In this document: positions 33,454 to 43,550 of the stretch, piece after piece
Position numbering within the stretch: position 1 is the stretch's first letter
How the letters are laid out: each line of letters begins with the position of its first letter
Origin: CAZSAT01 sp964604675
GTDB taxonomy: Bacteria; Myxococcota_A; UBA796; CAJQPC01
Direction of reading: 5' to 3'
DNA length: 64,000 nt
NCBI GenBank assembly: GCA_964604675.1
Contig: CAZSAT010000016.1
Coordinates: forward strand, 1-64,000
The notes under the pieces: generated by a model
Database searches by the model: none
Seen by the model: the letters and a program-made list of their open reading frames with translations, nothing else
Told to the model about the DNA's origin: nothing
Made by a program: the position numbers and the translations under genes

Positions 33454-34023
33454 CTAGAGGGCCTCGGCGACCACAGGGTGGTCGGGACCGATGACGTCCA
33501 GCAGCCGGTTGCGGGCGCGGGAGAGGCGGGACATCACGGTACCGAGCTTGATCTGCAGCGCTGAGGCGATCTCCGAGTAGGAGAGGTCGTGATAGTAGCG
33601 CAGGATCAAGATCTCTCGATGGTTGGGGCTGATGTGCTCCATCGCGTCGAAGATCTCCTCCCGCATCTGGCCTGAGAACACCTTCTCCAGCGAGACCTTC
33701 CCACTGCGATCCTCGCGGGGGACCTTCTCGGGGATGGTCTCCAAGATGCCTCGTCGTCGCTTCCTGTCGCGCACGATGTTGTAGCAGAGGTTCGAGGTCA
33801 CCCGGAACAGCCAGGCCCTCATCTGGAAGTCCTCGTCGAAGAACCGGCGCTCACGGATGGCCTTGATGAAGACCTCCTGGACTGCGTCGTAGGCCTCCTG
33901 GGAGTCCTTCACGATGGAGAGCGCGTGGTAGTAGAGGCGGTCCCGGTACTTACGAACCGTCTCTTCGACCGCGTGCTTCCGGTTGTCGCGTGCGATGCGC
34001 TTGATGTCGTGGTCGTCGAGCAT
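33454..34023 (-). CDS. ECF-family RNA polymerase sigma factor
   Basis: A 189-residue sigma factor. Region 2 is at ~15-90 (YHALSIVKDSQEAYDAVQEVFIKA, then AWLFRVTSNLCYNIVRDRKRR), and region 4 is at ~128-180 (EHISPNHREILILRYYHDLSYSEIA, then GTVMSRLSRARNRLL). AAGGAG lies 8 bp before the ATG. It is followed after 44 bp by the anti-sigma frame and then by the S41-like gene, so it probably controls an envelope response and its own operon. Confidence 0.93.
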   Translation of the reverse strand: MLDDHDIKRIARDNRKHAVEETVRKYRDRLYYHALSIVKDSQEAYDAVQEVFIKAIRERRFFDEDFQMRAWLFRVTSNLCYNIVRDRKRRRGILETIPEKVPREDRSGKVSLEKVFSGQMREEIFDAMEHISPNHREILILRYYHDLSYSEIASALQIKLGTVMSRLSRARNRLLDVIGPDHPVVAEAL

Positions 34024-34195
34024 GGCCTCTCCTTGTCGGTGCTTTGGACACCGGCGGGACGCGTGGGGGTGCTACGTCCTTACGCTCAAGCTACGCACGG
34101 ATTGCCGGTTCACTCGGTCACCAGAGGTCGGAGAGGTGCCCCGGATGTCACGGGGTGTGCACGACCCGTCACGTTCGTGCAGACCGTGCGACGAC

Positions 34196-34225
34196 TTGAC
34201 GCACGACCCGCACATCGACGATGCT
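34196..34225 (+). promoter_or_regulatory. Possible promoter of the KH-domain gene
   Basis: TTGACG (34196-34201) and GATGCT (34220-34225) are 18 bp apart, in the 260-bp gap at 34024-34283 between the divergent sigma-factor and KH-domain genes. The -10 match is weak. I saw no other clear element in this gap apart from the ribosome sites of the two genes. Confidence 0.35.
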
Positions 34226-34283
34226 TCAGAGAGCGGTGGCTCGCCCTGGCACGGTGAGCGTTGTTGGCAGCAGGGAGTCGGCG

Positions 34284-34544
34284 GTGGCAGAGACGAACGT
34301 GATGACCGTGCGCGAGCTCGTCGAAGAGATCGTGAAGGCGCTTGTCGATCAGCCCGATCAGGTGCTCTGCCGAGAGGTTCAGGGCACGCACTCCTGTGTG
34401 TTGGAGCTCGAGGTCGCCAAGGAGGACATCGGCAAGGTGATCGGGCGGAAGGGCATCCACGCTGACGCCATCCGTCGCATCGTGCACGCCGCTGGCGGCA
34501 AGCAGAAGATGCGGTACGTCCTGGAGATCATCGAAGAGCGATGA
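34284..34544 (+). CDS. khpA: KH-domain RNA-binding protein (KhpA/YlqC family)
   Basis: An 86-residue single KH domain of the YlqC/KhpA type, with the nucleic-acid loop GKVIGRKG (the GxxG motif) in KEDIGKVIGRKGIHADAIRR. Relatives bind many small RNAs and help control cell division and elongation genes. GTG 34284 is chosen: AGGGAG lies 6 bp upstream and it removes a non-conserved upstream extension; an ATG four codons downstream of it (34302) is another possibility. Unlike the common arrangement it is not next to rpsP/rimM here. Confidence 0.88.
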   Translation: MAETNVMTVRELVEEIVKALVDQPDQVLCREVQGTHSCVLELEVAKEDIGKVIGRKGIHADAIRRIVHAAGGKQKMRYVLEIIEER

Positions 34545-34571
34545 GCTCGACGGGAGCATGAACGCGCTGCG

Positions 34572-36224
34572 CTAGCGGGTGATTCCAGGAATGTCGACGC
34601 CGCGCTCGTGCGCGACGTCGATCGCCCGCTCGTAGCCGGCGTCCGCATGACGGAGCACGCCCATGGCCGGGTCGCCGAGCAGCACGCGCTCGATGCGCGC
34701 GGCCGCGGCGTCGGTGCCGTCCGCCACGATGACCTGGCCGGCGTGGAGCGAGTACCCCATGCCGACGCCACCGCCGTGGTGGAAGCTGACCCAGCTCGCC
34801 CCGTTCACCGCGTTGACCAGGGCGTTCAGGATCGGCCAGTCGGCCACGGCGTCCGTGCCGTCCTTCATCCCCTCGGTCTCGCGGTTCGGGGAGGCGACGG
34901 AGCCGCAGTCGAGGTGGTCGCGTCCGATGACGATCGGTGCGGACACCCTCCCGGTCCGGACCAGCTCGTTGAACAGCAGGCCGGCCCGGTGGCGCTCTCC
35001 GTAGCCGAGCCAGCAGATGCGGCTGGGAAGACCCTGGAACTGGACCTTCTCGCCCGCGAGCAGGAGCCATCGGGCGAGCGGCTCGTCGTCGGGGAAGAGC
35101 TCGAGCAACGCCTGATCGGTGGTGTAGATGTCCTGCGGGTCGCCCGAGAGGGCCACCCACCGGAACGGTCCCTTGCCTTCGCAGAAGAGCGGTCGGATGT
35201 ACGCGGGCACGAACCCGGGGAAGTCGAAGGCGTTCTTGCAGCCACCTTCCACCGCTCCGGCGCGGAGGTTGTTGCCGTAGTCGAAGACGTGGGAGCCCAT
35301 GCGCTTGAAGGCCAACATCGCTTCGACGTGCACGGCCATGGAACCGTGCGCTGCGCTGGCGTAGGCCGTCGGGTCCGAGGTGCGGAGCGCGTCCGCAGCG
35401 TCGAGGCTCATGCCATGCGGGACGTAGCCGTTCAGCGGATCGTGCGCGGAGGTCTGGTCGGTGACCAGGTCGGGCACCACGCCGCGTCGGACCAGCTCCG
35501 GGTAGAGGTCGGCCGCGTTCGCGACCACGGCGATCGAGCGTGCGGTGCGCGCGGCGAGGCACGCCTGGACCCGCTCGAGCGCGGTGTCGAGATCGGGCGC
35601 GAGCTCGTCGAGGTAGCCGGTCCCGAGACGCTTCCGGACGCGATCACCGTCGACGTCGCAGCCCAGGAAGACCGCGCCGTTCATGGTGGCGGCCAGGGGC
35701 TGTGCGCCGCCCATGCCGCCAAGTCCAGCCGACAGCACGAGCCGACCTGCGAGATCGCTGTCGAAGTGCTGGCGCCCGGCCTCGGCGAAGGTCTCGTAGG
35801 TACCCTGGAGGATGCCCTGGGTGCCGATGTAGATCCAGGACCCTGCGGTCATCTGGCCGTACATCATCAGGCCCTTGGCCGCGAGCTCGTTGAAGTGCTC
35901 CCAGTTGGCCCACCGACCGACCAGGTTGGAGTTCGCGATCAGCACGCGCGGGGCGTCCGCGTGGGTGCGGAGCACGCCGACGGGCTTGCCGGACTGCACC
36001 AGCAGCGTCTCGTCGTCGCCCAGGCCGCGGAGCGTGGCGACGATGTCGTCGAACGCCTGCCACGATCGCGCGGCTCGGCCCGTTCCGCCGTACACGACCA
36101 GGTCCTCGGGTCGCTCGGCGACGTCGGGGTCCAGGTTGTTCATCAACATGCGGAGCGCAGCTTCCTGCACCCACCCGCGGCAGCTGAGCTCGGCGCCGTG
36201 CGGCGCCCTGACGACCCGCTTCAC
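34572..36224 (-). CDS. hutU: Urocanate hydratase
   Basis: A 550-residue NAD-dependent enzyme of histidine degradation that hydrates urocanate to imidazolone propionate. NAD-site SAGLGGMGGAQP, the early block VVYGGTGRAARSWQAFD and the C-terminal GRDHLDCGSVASPNRETE with its conserved Cys are all present; the length is normal. No hutH, hutI or hutG is in the window, so the rest of the pathway must be elsewhere. It follows rpoZ and a 57-residue gene on the same strand with a 16-bp gap. Confidence 0.96.
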   Translation of the reverse strand: MKRVVRAPHGAELSCRGWVQEAALRMLMNNLDPDVAERPEDLVVYGGTGRAARSWQAFDDIVATLRGLGDDETLLVQSGKPVGVLRTHADAPRVLIANSNLVGRWANWEHFNELAAKGLMMYGQMTAGSWIYIGTQGILQGTYETFAEAGRQHFDSDLAGRLVLSAGLGGMGGAQPLAATMNGAVFLGCDVDGDRVRKRLGTGYLDELAPDLDTALERVQACLAARTARSIAVVANAADLYPELVRRGVVPDLVTDQTSAHDPLNGYVPHGMSLDAADALRTSDPTAYASAAHGSMAVHVEAMLAFKRMGSHVFDYGNNLRAGAVEGGCKNAFDFPGFVPAYIRPLFCEGKGPFRWVALSGDPQDIYTTDQALLELFPDDEPLARWLLLAGEKVQFQGLPSRICWLGYGERHRAGLLFNELVRTGRVSAPIVIGRDHLDCGSVASPNRETEGMKDGTDAVADWPILNALVNAVNGASWVSFHHGGGVGMGYSLHAGQVIVADGTDAAAARIERVLLGDPAMGVLRHADAGYERAIDVAHERGVDIPGITR

Positions 36225-36240
36225 GGGCGCCCTCCGGGCT

Positions 36241-36414
36241 TCAGTTGGCTTCGGAGGCCTCGGAGGCGCTCATCTCGGCCGCGCAGTCCTCGGCGTTCTC
36301 GGCGTCGTCAGGCAGCTCGGCCAGGAAGGCGTCGAGCTCGGCCTGGGTGAGCTTGCCGTCGCGCAGGCGCCGCTGACGGATGCGCGTGTCGAAGCGGGGG
36401 TCGGTGTGGCTCAT
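36241..36414 (-). CDS. 57-residue conserved-looking small protein downstream of rpoZ
   Basis: ATG 36414 starts 2 bp after the rpoZ stop and the frame ends at 36241. The protein begins MSHTDPRFDTRIRQRRLRDG and continues KLTQAELDAFLAELPDDAEN, with an acidic Ala/Glu/Ser end and one Cys. It looks like a short helical protein with a basic first half and acidic second half. The frame has normal high-GC third positions. I do not recognise the family; a role near RNA polymerase is only suggested by position. Confidence 0.65.
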   Translation of the reverse strand: MSHTDPRFDTRIRQRRLRDGKLTQAELDAFLAELPDDAENAEDCAAEMSASEASEAN

Positions 36415-36416
36415 GA

Positions 36417-36710
36417 TCACGCCTCGGGCGGGAGTTCGTCGGTGAACGCGTTGTCCGCGCCGTCTTCGTGCGGGAAGAGCTGACCGTCGACGAACTCGTT
36501 CTCGTCGAAGTCACTCAGGTCGGCCTGCACGGCCCCTGCGGCGATCTCGCGCAGCGAGAGCACGATCTCCTTGTTCTTCGCGACGACGTCGTCCTCGAGC
36601 AGCGGCGTGGCGCCCTTGAGGAGCTGCTTCGTGCGCTCTGCTGCAACGAGGACCAGGGAGAAGCGGTTCGGAACCTGCTCCAGGCAGTCTTCGACCGTGA
36701 TGCGAGCCAT
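36417..36710 (-). CDS. rpoZ: DNA-directed RNA polymerase omega subunit
   Basis: A 97-residue omega subunit: MARITVEDCLEQVPNRFSLVLVAAERTKQLL is the family signature, followed by the conserved NKEIVLSLREIAAG. The C-terminal 35 residues are acidic and longer than in E. coli style tails. GGAGG lies before the ATG. gmk, a usual neighbour, is absent. Upstream on the same strand is an unknown 189-residue gene; downstream come the 57-residue gene and hutU. Confidence 0.95.
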   Translation of the reverse strand: MARITVEDCLEQVPNRFSLVLVAAERTKQLLKGATPLLEDDVVAKNKEIVLSLREIAAGAVQADLSDFDENEFVDGQLFPHEDGADNAFTDELPPEA

Positions 36711-36752
36711 GGGGGGCCTCCGGGCGTACGGCGCGGGATGTACCGCGGTGCG

Positions 36753-37322
36753 CTACGCGGCGCCACCCCCCGCTGCCAGGATCCCGAGGCGGGCGAGGCG
36801 TCGAGCGGCGTAGGGACTCCGCGTCTTCTGCCACAGTTCGTAGAGGCGCAGCACGTCGCGGTCCTTCGGCTCGTCGTCGCCGTCGGACACTTCGGCGACG
36901 ACGCCGACGCACTCGCCGAAGCGCCGGGCCAGCTCCCCGAAGAGCTCGGTCCAGTCCCGGAGGGGGCTCACGCTGGCCAGGCCGGACACGCGGTCGTAGG
37001 CCGCCTCGCCCATGTCGGTGTAGTAGGAGAGGCCCACGGCACGCCGCTCGAGGCTCTCGGAGAACCACCCGGCCACGAACAGGGCGCGATCGCCGAGCTT
37101 CCGGTACATCGACAACGCCTCGCCCCGCCCGCTCTGGGCGGCCTGCATGTGCAGCTCCGCCAGGGTGACGTCGGCTTCGAAGTGCGTCTCCGCCTTGGCG
37201 CTGCGCACCAACAGCTGGGTGAGGTAGCCGCGCCCTTCGTCGGACAGGACGACCCCTTGGTTGGCGAGAGCGCTGGTCAAGCGCCCTTCGAAGTAGACCT
37301 CGAGCTCTTCATGCTGCTGCAT
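36753..37322 (-). CDS. Unknown 189-residue helical protein
   Basis: No named family was recognised. It starts MQQHEELEVYFEGRLTSALA and is helical throughout, with features such as TQLLVRSAKAETHFEADVT and RKLGDRALFVAGWFSESLERR that suggest a small soluble all-alpha protein. There is no signal peptide. ATG 37322 is chosen because GGAGG precedes it by 4 bp. It precedes rpoZ by 42 bp and is divergent from groES across a 146-bp gap. Confidence 0.75.
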   Translation of the reverse strand: MQQHEELEVYFEGRLTSALANQGVVLSDEGRGYLTQLLVRSAKAETHFEADVTLAELHMQAAQSGRGEALSMYRKLGDRALFVAGWFSESLERRAVGLSYYTDMGEAAYDRVSGLASVSPLRDWTELFGELARRFGECVGVVAEVSDGDDEPKDRDVLRLYELWQKTRSPYAARRLARLGILAAGGGAA

Positions 37323-37383
37323 CACGCCTCCTCGACTATTTGCCTCCGCCCACTTGACGGGCATTGCGGTGTGGATACGGTTG

Positions 37384-37412
37384 CGACCCTTCGAGAACCG
37401 ACCTTCTAGAAC
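37384..37412. promoter_or_regulatory. Tandem 14-15-bp direct repeat upstream of groES
   Basis: CGACCCTTCGAGAAC (37384-37398) is followed at once by CGACCTTCTAGAAC (37399-37412). Each contains a TTC-N2-GAA core; the second core is a perfect palindrome. The repeats lie 57-85 bp before the groES ATG. A TTGACG hexamer at 37354-37359 is a possible -35 element just upstream. No CIRCE element (TTAGCACTC-N9-GAGTGCTAA) is present. Confidence 0.4.
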
Positions 37413-37468
37413 CGCGGTCACGGCTGCGGCCTTCCCCCGGTTCGGCACCCACACTGAGAGATTGAGCC

Positions 37469-37759
<291 letters not shown>

Positions 37760-37817
37760 CTCAGCCGGCTCTGCCGCAACAACACCACTTTCCCAAGCAT
37801 ACACGGAGGGCCTCACC

Positions 37818-39425
<1,608 letters not shown>

Positions 39426-39445
39426 GTCGACCGGTCTCGGCCCGG

Positions 39446-39475
39446 AGCCCCGCCCCGCTCGTCGGTGGCGGGGCT
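39446..39475. terminator. Hairpin between groEL and the convergent barrel gene
   Basis: A perfect 9-bp stem AGCCCCGCC / GGCGGGGCT with a 12-nt loop lies 20 bp after the groEL stop. It has no clear T-run on either side, so it may work as a bidirectional or Rho-assisted terminator. Confidence 0.5.
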
Positions 39476-39489
39476 TCGTCGCTCTGGGG

Positions 39490-39999
39490 TCAGTCGCTGA
39501 AGGGGTACACCCGGACGCCCAGGGCCGCGTCGACCGTGAACACGGTGGCCGGGTAGAGCGCCACGCCGGGCACGACCTCCAGGAAGGCATCGAGGGGCAG
39601 GGGATCCTCGCCGTACACGAAGCTGATGCCGATCGGAATGCGCACGCCGAGGGCGGAGCCGTCGCCCAGACGGAGCCTCCCACCGATGCCGAGGTAGAGC
39701 GGGAACGCCAGCTCAGGCCACTCGGGGTCGGTGAGCTGGTAGTACTCCACCAGGTAGTCGCCGTGGACGTGGAGCTGGTCGTTCAGAGCGCTCCAGGCCA
39801 CGCCCCCGGCGAGGTAGCTCTCCTGGCCGCCCACGCGCCTGGACGCCGACAGCCCTGCCGTCGGCTCGCCGACGAAGATGCCCACGCCGATCCCCTCCGG
39901 GTGGAGCGCCTCGTCGTAGGTGATGGGCCGGTCGTCGCTCTTGATCTCGAGCATCCGGTCGCCGGCGTGGGCGAGCACACCGAGGATCAAGAGCGGCAT
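39490..39999 (-). CDS. Putative outer-membrane beta-barrel protein
   Basis: A 169-residue protein with a short signal peptide (MPLLILGVLAHA) and alternating hydrophobic/polar strands such as GIGVGIFVGEPTAGLSASRRV, LYLGIGGRLRL and ALGVRIPIGISFVYG. The order is reminiscent of small BAPKO_0422-type barrels, a match by eye only. It ends with an aromatic residue near the C-terminus (RVYPFSD). Eighteen bp upstream ends a TPR gene on the same strand. Confidence 0.7.
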   Translation of the reverse strand: MPLLILGVLAHAGDRMLEIKSDDRPITYDEALHPEGIGVGIFVGEPTAGLSASRRVGGQESYLAGGVAWSALNDQLHVHGDYLVEYYQLTDPEWPELAFPLYLGIGGRLRLGDGSALGVRIPIGISFVYGEDPLPLDAFLEVVPGVALYPATVFTVDAALGVRVYPFSD

Positions 40000-40017
40000 C
40001 CGGCCTCCTGTCAGATG

Positions 40018-40623
40018 CTATCGCGCTTCCCAGGTCCGGAGTACGTCCTCGTTGCCGTACACGGTGGCCAGACGCCGCAGCACGCCGGCGAGGTCCGGGG
40101 TGTCCAGGAACGCCGCCCAGGTCGGGTCGGCCTCCACGACGCGGAACGAGAAGCCGCGGTGCAGGGCCTCCTTCAGCCAGCGCTCGAAGTCGTTGGCATC
40201 GCCACTCCGCCCAGCCAGCTCCGCCAGTCGAAACGGGCCGGCCCACCCCCGGGGGTGCTCCGCGGTGAGATCCGAGGCCCGCGTGAAGGCTGCGTGGGCT
40301 TGCGGGGTGTCGCCGCGAGCGAGCAGCACCTCGCCCAGGTCGTACCAGGCATGTCCGAGATCGGGTGAGAGGGCCACGGAGGCCTGCAGGGCGTCGAAGG
40401 CTTCGTCCTGTCGGCCCATGAGCCGTAGCACCAGGCCCTCCTCGTAGGCGAGGCGGCCATCGTCGGTGACCTGATCGCGGAAGGTGCGCACCAGCTCGAG
40501 GGCCGGCTCCAACGCCTGGTCGGCGATGAGGGCGTCGGCTTGGGCCTCGACCGAGGCGAGCACCGCCTCGCGGTAGTCCGGCGCTGGCAGCTCGGCGAGT
40601 GCCACCGCCCACAGGAGTGTCAT
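40018..40623 (-). CDS. Periplasmic TPR protein
   Basis: A 201-residue protein with a short hydrophobic start (MTLLWAVALAELPA). TPR repeats are visible at ~65-130 (RLAYEEGLVLRLMGRQDEAFDAL, then HAWYDLGEVLLARGDTPQAHAAF). The C-terminal part, from ALHRGFSFRVVEADPTW on, resembles the end of bacterial TPR proteins that follow such repeats. It sits 7 bp after the stop of the metalloprotease gene on the same strand, so the two are probably co-transcribed. Partner unknown. Confidence 0.75.
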   Translation of the reverse strand: MTLLWAVALAELPAPDYREAVLASVEAQADALIADQALEPALELVRTFRDQVTDDGRLAYEEGLVLRLMGRQDEAFDALQASVALSPDLGHAWYDLGEVLLARGDTPQAHAAFTRASDLTAEHPRGWAGPFRLAELAGRSGDANDFERWLKEALHRGFSFRVVEADPTWAAFLDTPDLAGVLRRLATVYGNEDVLRTWEAR

Positions 40624-40630
40624 GCGCCCA

Positions 40631-43468
40631 TCATGCCCGACGGCGCCGGAGCCCGACCAGCCCGAGCAGGCCGAGGGCCCACGGAACGACGCCGGCCGGG
40701 CTGTCGTTGGTCGTCGCGCATCCACAGGCCGCGCCGGTGATGTCCATGGTGCTGCCGGTGGCGCCGTCCACGTCGTCGCCCTGGGGCGTGTCGGTGGGCT
40801 CTTCGTCCGCTGGGGTGTCGTCGCCCGGGTCCTCGTCCTGTTGGTCTTCGGGCTCGTCCTCGACCACGCCGGCGTCGAAGCCATAGACGCACACGTCGTC
40901 GATGTTCCAGCCGCCGAATTCGAGGCCGGCGTCGCTCAGGATCTCCCAGCTGATCACGATCTGACCATCGCCGTCGACGTCTGCCACCTCCACGGTGTGC
41001 AAGGCCCACTGCTCGTCCAGGGTGTGGTCTTCGTGGTCGTCACCCAGGTCGCCTGCGGAGGCATGGTTCGTCCAGACCACCTCGCCGTCGACCAGCAGCC
41101 GTGCCTCGTCGAAGTAGCCGTCCTCCACGCCGAGCCAGCGGCGGAACTGCAGGAGGAGCGTGTCGCTGGTGGCGTCGCTCACGTCGATCACGGCGGAGCT
41201 GAGCTGGTTGTGCTTGTCGGGCTGGTACTCGCCGTTCCAGTTCGACTCGACACCGAGGTCGTTGCCCCAGATGTTGTTGCCGGACCAGGCGTGATCGGGG
41301 TCGGTCGACTTGCCGGCAGGCGTGCCGTGGTGCCAGTCGTCCGCCCCCTCGCTCCAGTCGCCTTCGAGGAGCTCGTGGTCGTACTCCCCGTCGTTGTCTT
41401 CGAAGTCGTCGCAGTGGAGCTCGACGAGGTCGCTGCCGACGTAGAAGGTGAAGGGCGCGATGTCGCCGTGGGCGGGGGCGTAGTGCTGGCCGTCGAGGCT
41501 GTCGACCTCCAGGTAGTACTGGACGATGGTGCCCTGTGCCTGGCCGGGAATGAGGGCCTCGAAGTTCGTCTCGTCGAGCGGATCGATGGCCACCGACTCC
41601 CAGGTCACACCGTCGTCGATGCTCCAGAAGAGCGTCGAGCTCACGGTGTCGTCCTCGCCGTCGGCGCAGTCGGGTGCGTCGCTGCTCCAGCTCAGCGCGA
41701 CGGTGATGTCATCGGCAGCGGGCTGGTTCTCGACCGTGGTGTGGGCCAGGGAGAAGGCGCCCGTCGAGTCGTTCGGGCCCAGACCGTGGCGCGCGAAGGC
41801 CTCGTAGATCGCGCACTGGTTGGGTGTGCCGTTGCCCAGGTCGCCGTCGTCGTCGTCGGCGGCCACGAAGGCGTCGTAGCTGCCGGGAACGTCAGGCCCG
41901 CCCTTGAGCGCTGCGGCGAAGAGCGCCGACGTGGTCTCCCAGGCCTCCTCCTCCGAGAGCCCGGAGGTGGTCTGGAGGGTCTCGATGAGGTCCCAGACCG
42001 CGCCACCGAAGATCAGGCCGTCGCTGTGCACCTCGCCCGTCCAGTCGTCGGGGTAGACGCGGTCGCTCGCCACCTCGCGGATGCCGCTGCCGTTGACGTA
42101 GAAGCCCGGCGCGATGGTGCTGTCGCCGGTCAAGAGGAAGCTGACCGTGTCGCCGGCGCCTTCGCCGACCGAGCCGTCGATGGTGCCGGAGATCCGGCTG
42201 TCGTAGTGGAAGCCGTGTCCCCACTCGTGGTAGTTCACGTCGGCGAGTCGGCCGGTGTTGTTGCAGCTCCCTCCCGACTTGTAGAAGTTGACCGAGTTGC
42301 CGTCGTAGTACGCGTTGCAGCTCGAGTTCAGGTTCACGTTCGAGGTCACGGGAAGGTCGGCGAGGTCGGTGACCTCGGGGGCGAAGACCATCAGCCAGTC
42401 CCAGACGTCGTGCAGGAAGACGTAGGAGTCGATCTCCGCCATGGTGGCGTCCTCGTCGGTCCAGGTGTAGGTCTCGCCGTCGTACAGGGCCGCGCTGGCG
42501 TCGTCGCCATCACCGTTGTTCACCTGCACGTGTGCACCGCGCAGCTGGGTCGCGTAGCCGTCTTCCTCGTCCTCCACCGTCCAGGCGCCCAGCTCGTCGG
42601 TCTGGGTGATGGTCGCCGCACTGAAGACATTGGCGTAGCGCACCGGTGAGGTGACCAGGTCCCCGCTGGGCCACCGCAGGTCGTGGGTGGCCTGGATCTC
42701 CCCCGACGCGAAGCGGATGTCGTTGTGGAAGCTGAGCAGGTCGCCGTTGTGCGCGTCGACGTAGGAGACCCAGCGCCCCAAGGGATCCGCCGACTCGGTG
42801 GTGGTCTCCCAGGCGAGCTCGTAGGTGAGCAGGCCGCCCTGCTGGAGCGGCAGCACCACCAGGCGCGCCTCCAGGATGTCGTGGGCTCCCTCGAACGCCG
42901 GTCCCTGGGAGATGGCCTCCTCGATGGCGGTCTCCGCGCCGAGCTCGGGCGAGGTCCCCAGCTCGCTGGCCGCGGGGTGGGTCTCCATGCGGAGGTGGAT
43001 GAGGCGCCCCCTCTTGATCGTGGCGTTCACCCCGCTTCGCACCATCGGGACGCCGTCCACCAGGCGCTCCAGCTGCACGTGCCAGGTGTCCGAGTGCTCG
43101 ACGTAGCCGGCAGCGGACAGCGCCAGTTCGTCGTCGTCGAGGCCGGTGAGCTCGGGGTGGGCGCGCAGCAGTTCGAGCAGCGCCAGCGCGACGTCGTCGG
43201 CGCTCTCCAGTGCGCCGAGCTCGATCCCAGGGCCCCAGGCCCTGTGGGCCATGCCGGTCTTCTCGTCGAAGCGCGCCTTCCAACCTTCACCGGCGCCTTC
43301 GGTCCATTGCGTCCAGCCCTCGCTCTGCGCGAGGCGCGCCTGGCGATCCGGCCAGTAGCGGTAGAGGCGGGCCGGTTCCGACCCGAGGATCGCGGCGTCC
43401 TGCTGTGGCGCGAAGGCCAGTGCGGGCGAGGCGAGGGGACCGAACAGCATGGCGAGACATGGCGACAT
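40631..43468 (-). CDS. Secreted zinc metalloprotease with MYXO-CTERM tail
   Basis: A 945-residue protein. The signal peptide ends near ASPALA (~20). A propeptide with FTP/PepSY-like features lies at ~100-240 (HLRMETHPAAS, WVSYVDAHNGDLLSFHND). The catalytic domain has HEWGH (414-418, the HExxH motif) and a candidate third ligand Glu436 in EGAGD, as in M4/M36-like peptidases. Jelly-roll-like modules follow (~520-850), then an acidic linker and CGCATTNDSPAG, a hydrophobic helix and RRRR, the MYXO-CTERM signal. It is expected at the surface or released. ATG 43468 is used; the frame is open further upstream, but that part is not signal-like. Confidence 0.82.
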   Translation of the reverse strand: MSPCLAMLFGPLASPALAFAPQQDAAILGSEPARLYRYWPDRQARLAQSEGWTQWTEGAGEGWKARFDEKTGMAHRAWGPGIELGALESADDVALALLELLRAHPELTGLDDDELALSAAGYVEHSDTWHVQLERLVDGVPMVRSGVNATIKRGRLIHLRMETHPAASELGTSPELGAETAIEEAISQGPAFEGAHDILEARLVVLPLQQGGLLTYELAWETTTESADPLGRWVSYVDAHNGDLLSFHNDIRFASGEIQATHDLRWPSGDLVTSPVRYANVFSAATITQTDELGAWTVEDEEDGYATQLRGAHVQVNNGDGDDASAALYDGETYTWTDEDATMAEIDSYVFLHDVWDWLMVFAPEVTDLADLPVTSNVNLNSSCNAYYDGNSVNFYKSGGSCNNTGRLADVNYHEWGHGFHYDSRISGTIDGSVGEGAGDTVSFLLTGDSTIAPGFYVNGSGIREVASDRVYPDDWTGEVHSDGLIFGGAVWDLIETLQTTSGLSEEEAWETTSALFAAALKGGPDVPGSYDAFVAADDDDGDLGNGTPNQCAIYEAFARHGLGPNDSTGAFSLAHTTVENQPAADDITVALSWSSDAPDCADGEDDTVSSTLFWSIDDGVTWESVAIDPLDETNFEALIPGQAQGTIVQYYLEVDSLDGQHYAPAHGDIAPFTFYVGSDLVELHCDDFEDNDGEYDHELLEGDWSEGADDWHHGTPAGKSTDPDHAWSGNNIWGNDLGVESNWNGEYQPDKHNQLSSAVIDVSDATSDTLLLQFRRWLGVEDGYFDEARLLVDGEVVWTNHASAGDLGDDHEDHTLDEQWALHTVEVADVDGDGQIVISWEILSDAGLEFGGWNIDDVCVYGFDAGVVEDEPEDQQDEDPGDDTPADEEPTDTPQGDDVDGATGSTMDITGAACGCATTNDSPAGVVPWALGLLGLVGLRRRRA

Positions 43469-43536
43469 CAGGGAGGCTCCGACCGGGGTGGCACCAAGGT
43501 GTCGGTCGGGATGGTCGACCACAAGGTGGGGAGCGC

Positions 43537-43550
43537 GGAAACACATTTCC
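43537..43550. promoter_or_regulatory. Perfect dyad GGAAA-CACA-TTTCC in the divergent promoter gap
   Basis: This lies in the middle of the 164-bp gap between the metalloprotease and cytochrome genes, 69 bp from one start and 83 bp from the other. The block is unusually A/T-rich for this window. It could be an operator shared by both genes; no -10/-35 pair was convincing. Confidence 0.35.

Noticed and set aside
37323..37468. CIRCE element for HrcA control of groES
   Set aside because: No TTAGCACTC-N9-GAGTGCTAA or near match was found; only the direct repeats noted above.
40631..43546. Start of the metalloprotease at 43546
   Set aside because: The added 26 residues are charged and Arg/His-rich, not signal-like, and cover the dyad in the promoter gap; ATG 43468 gives a proper signal peptide.
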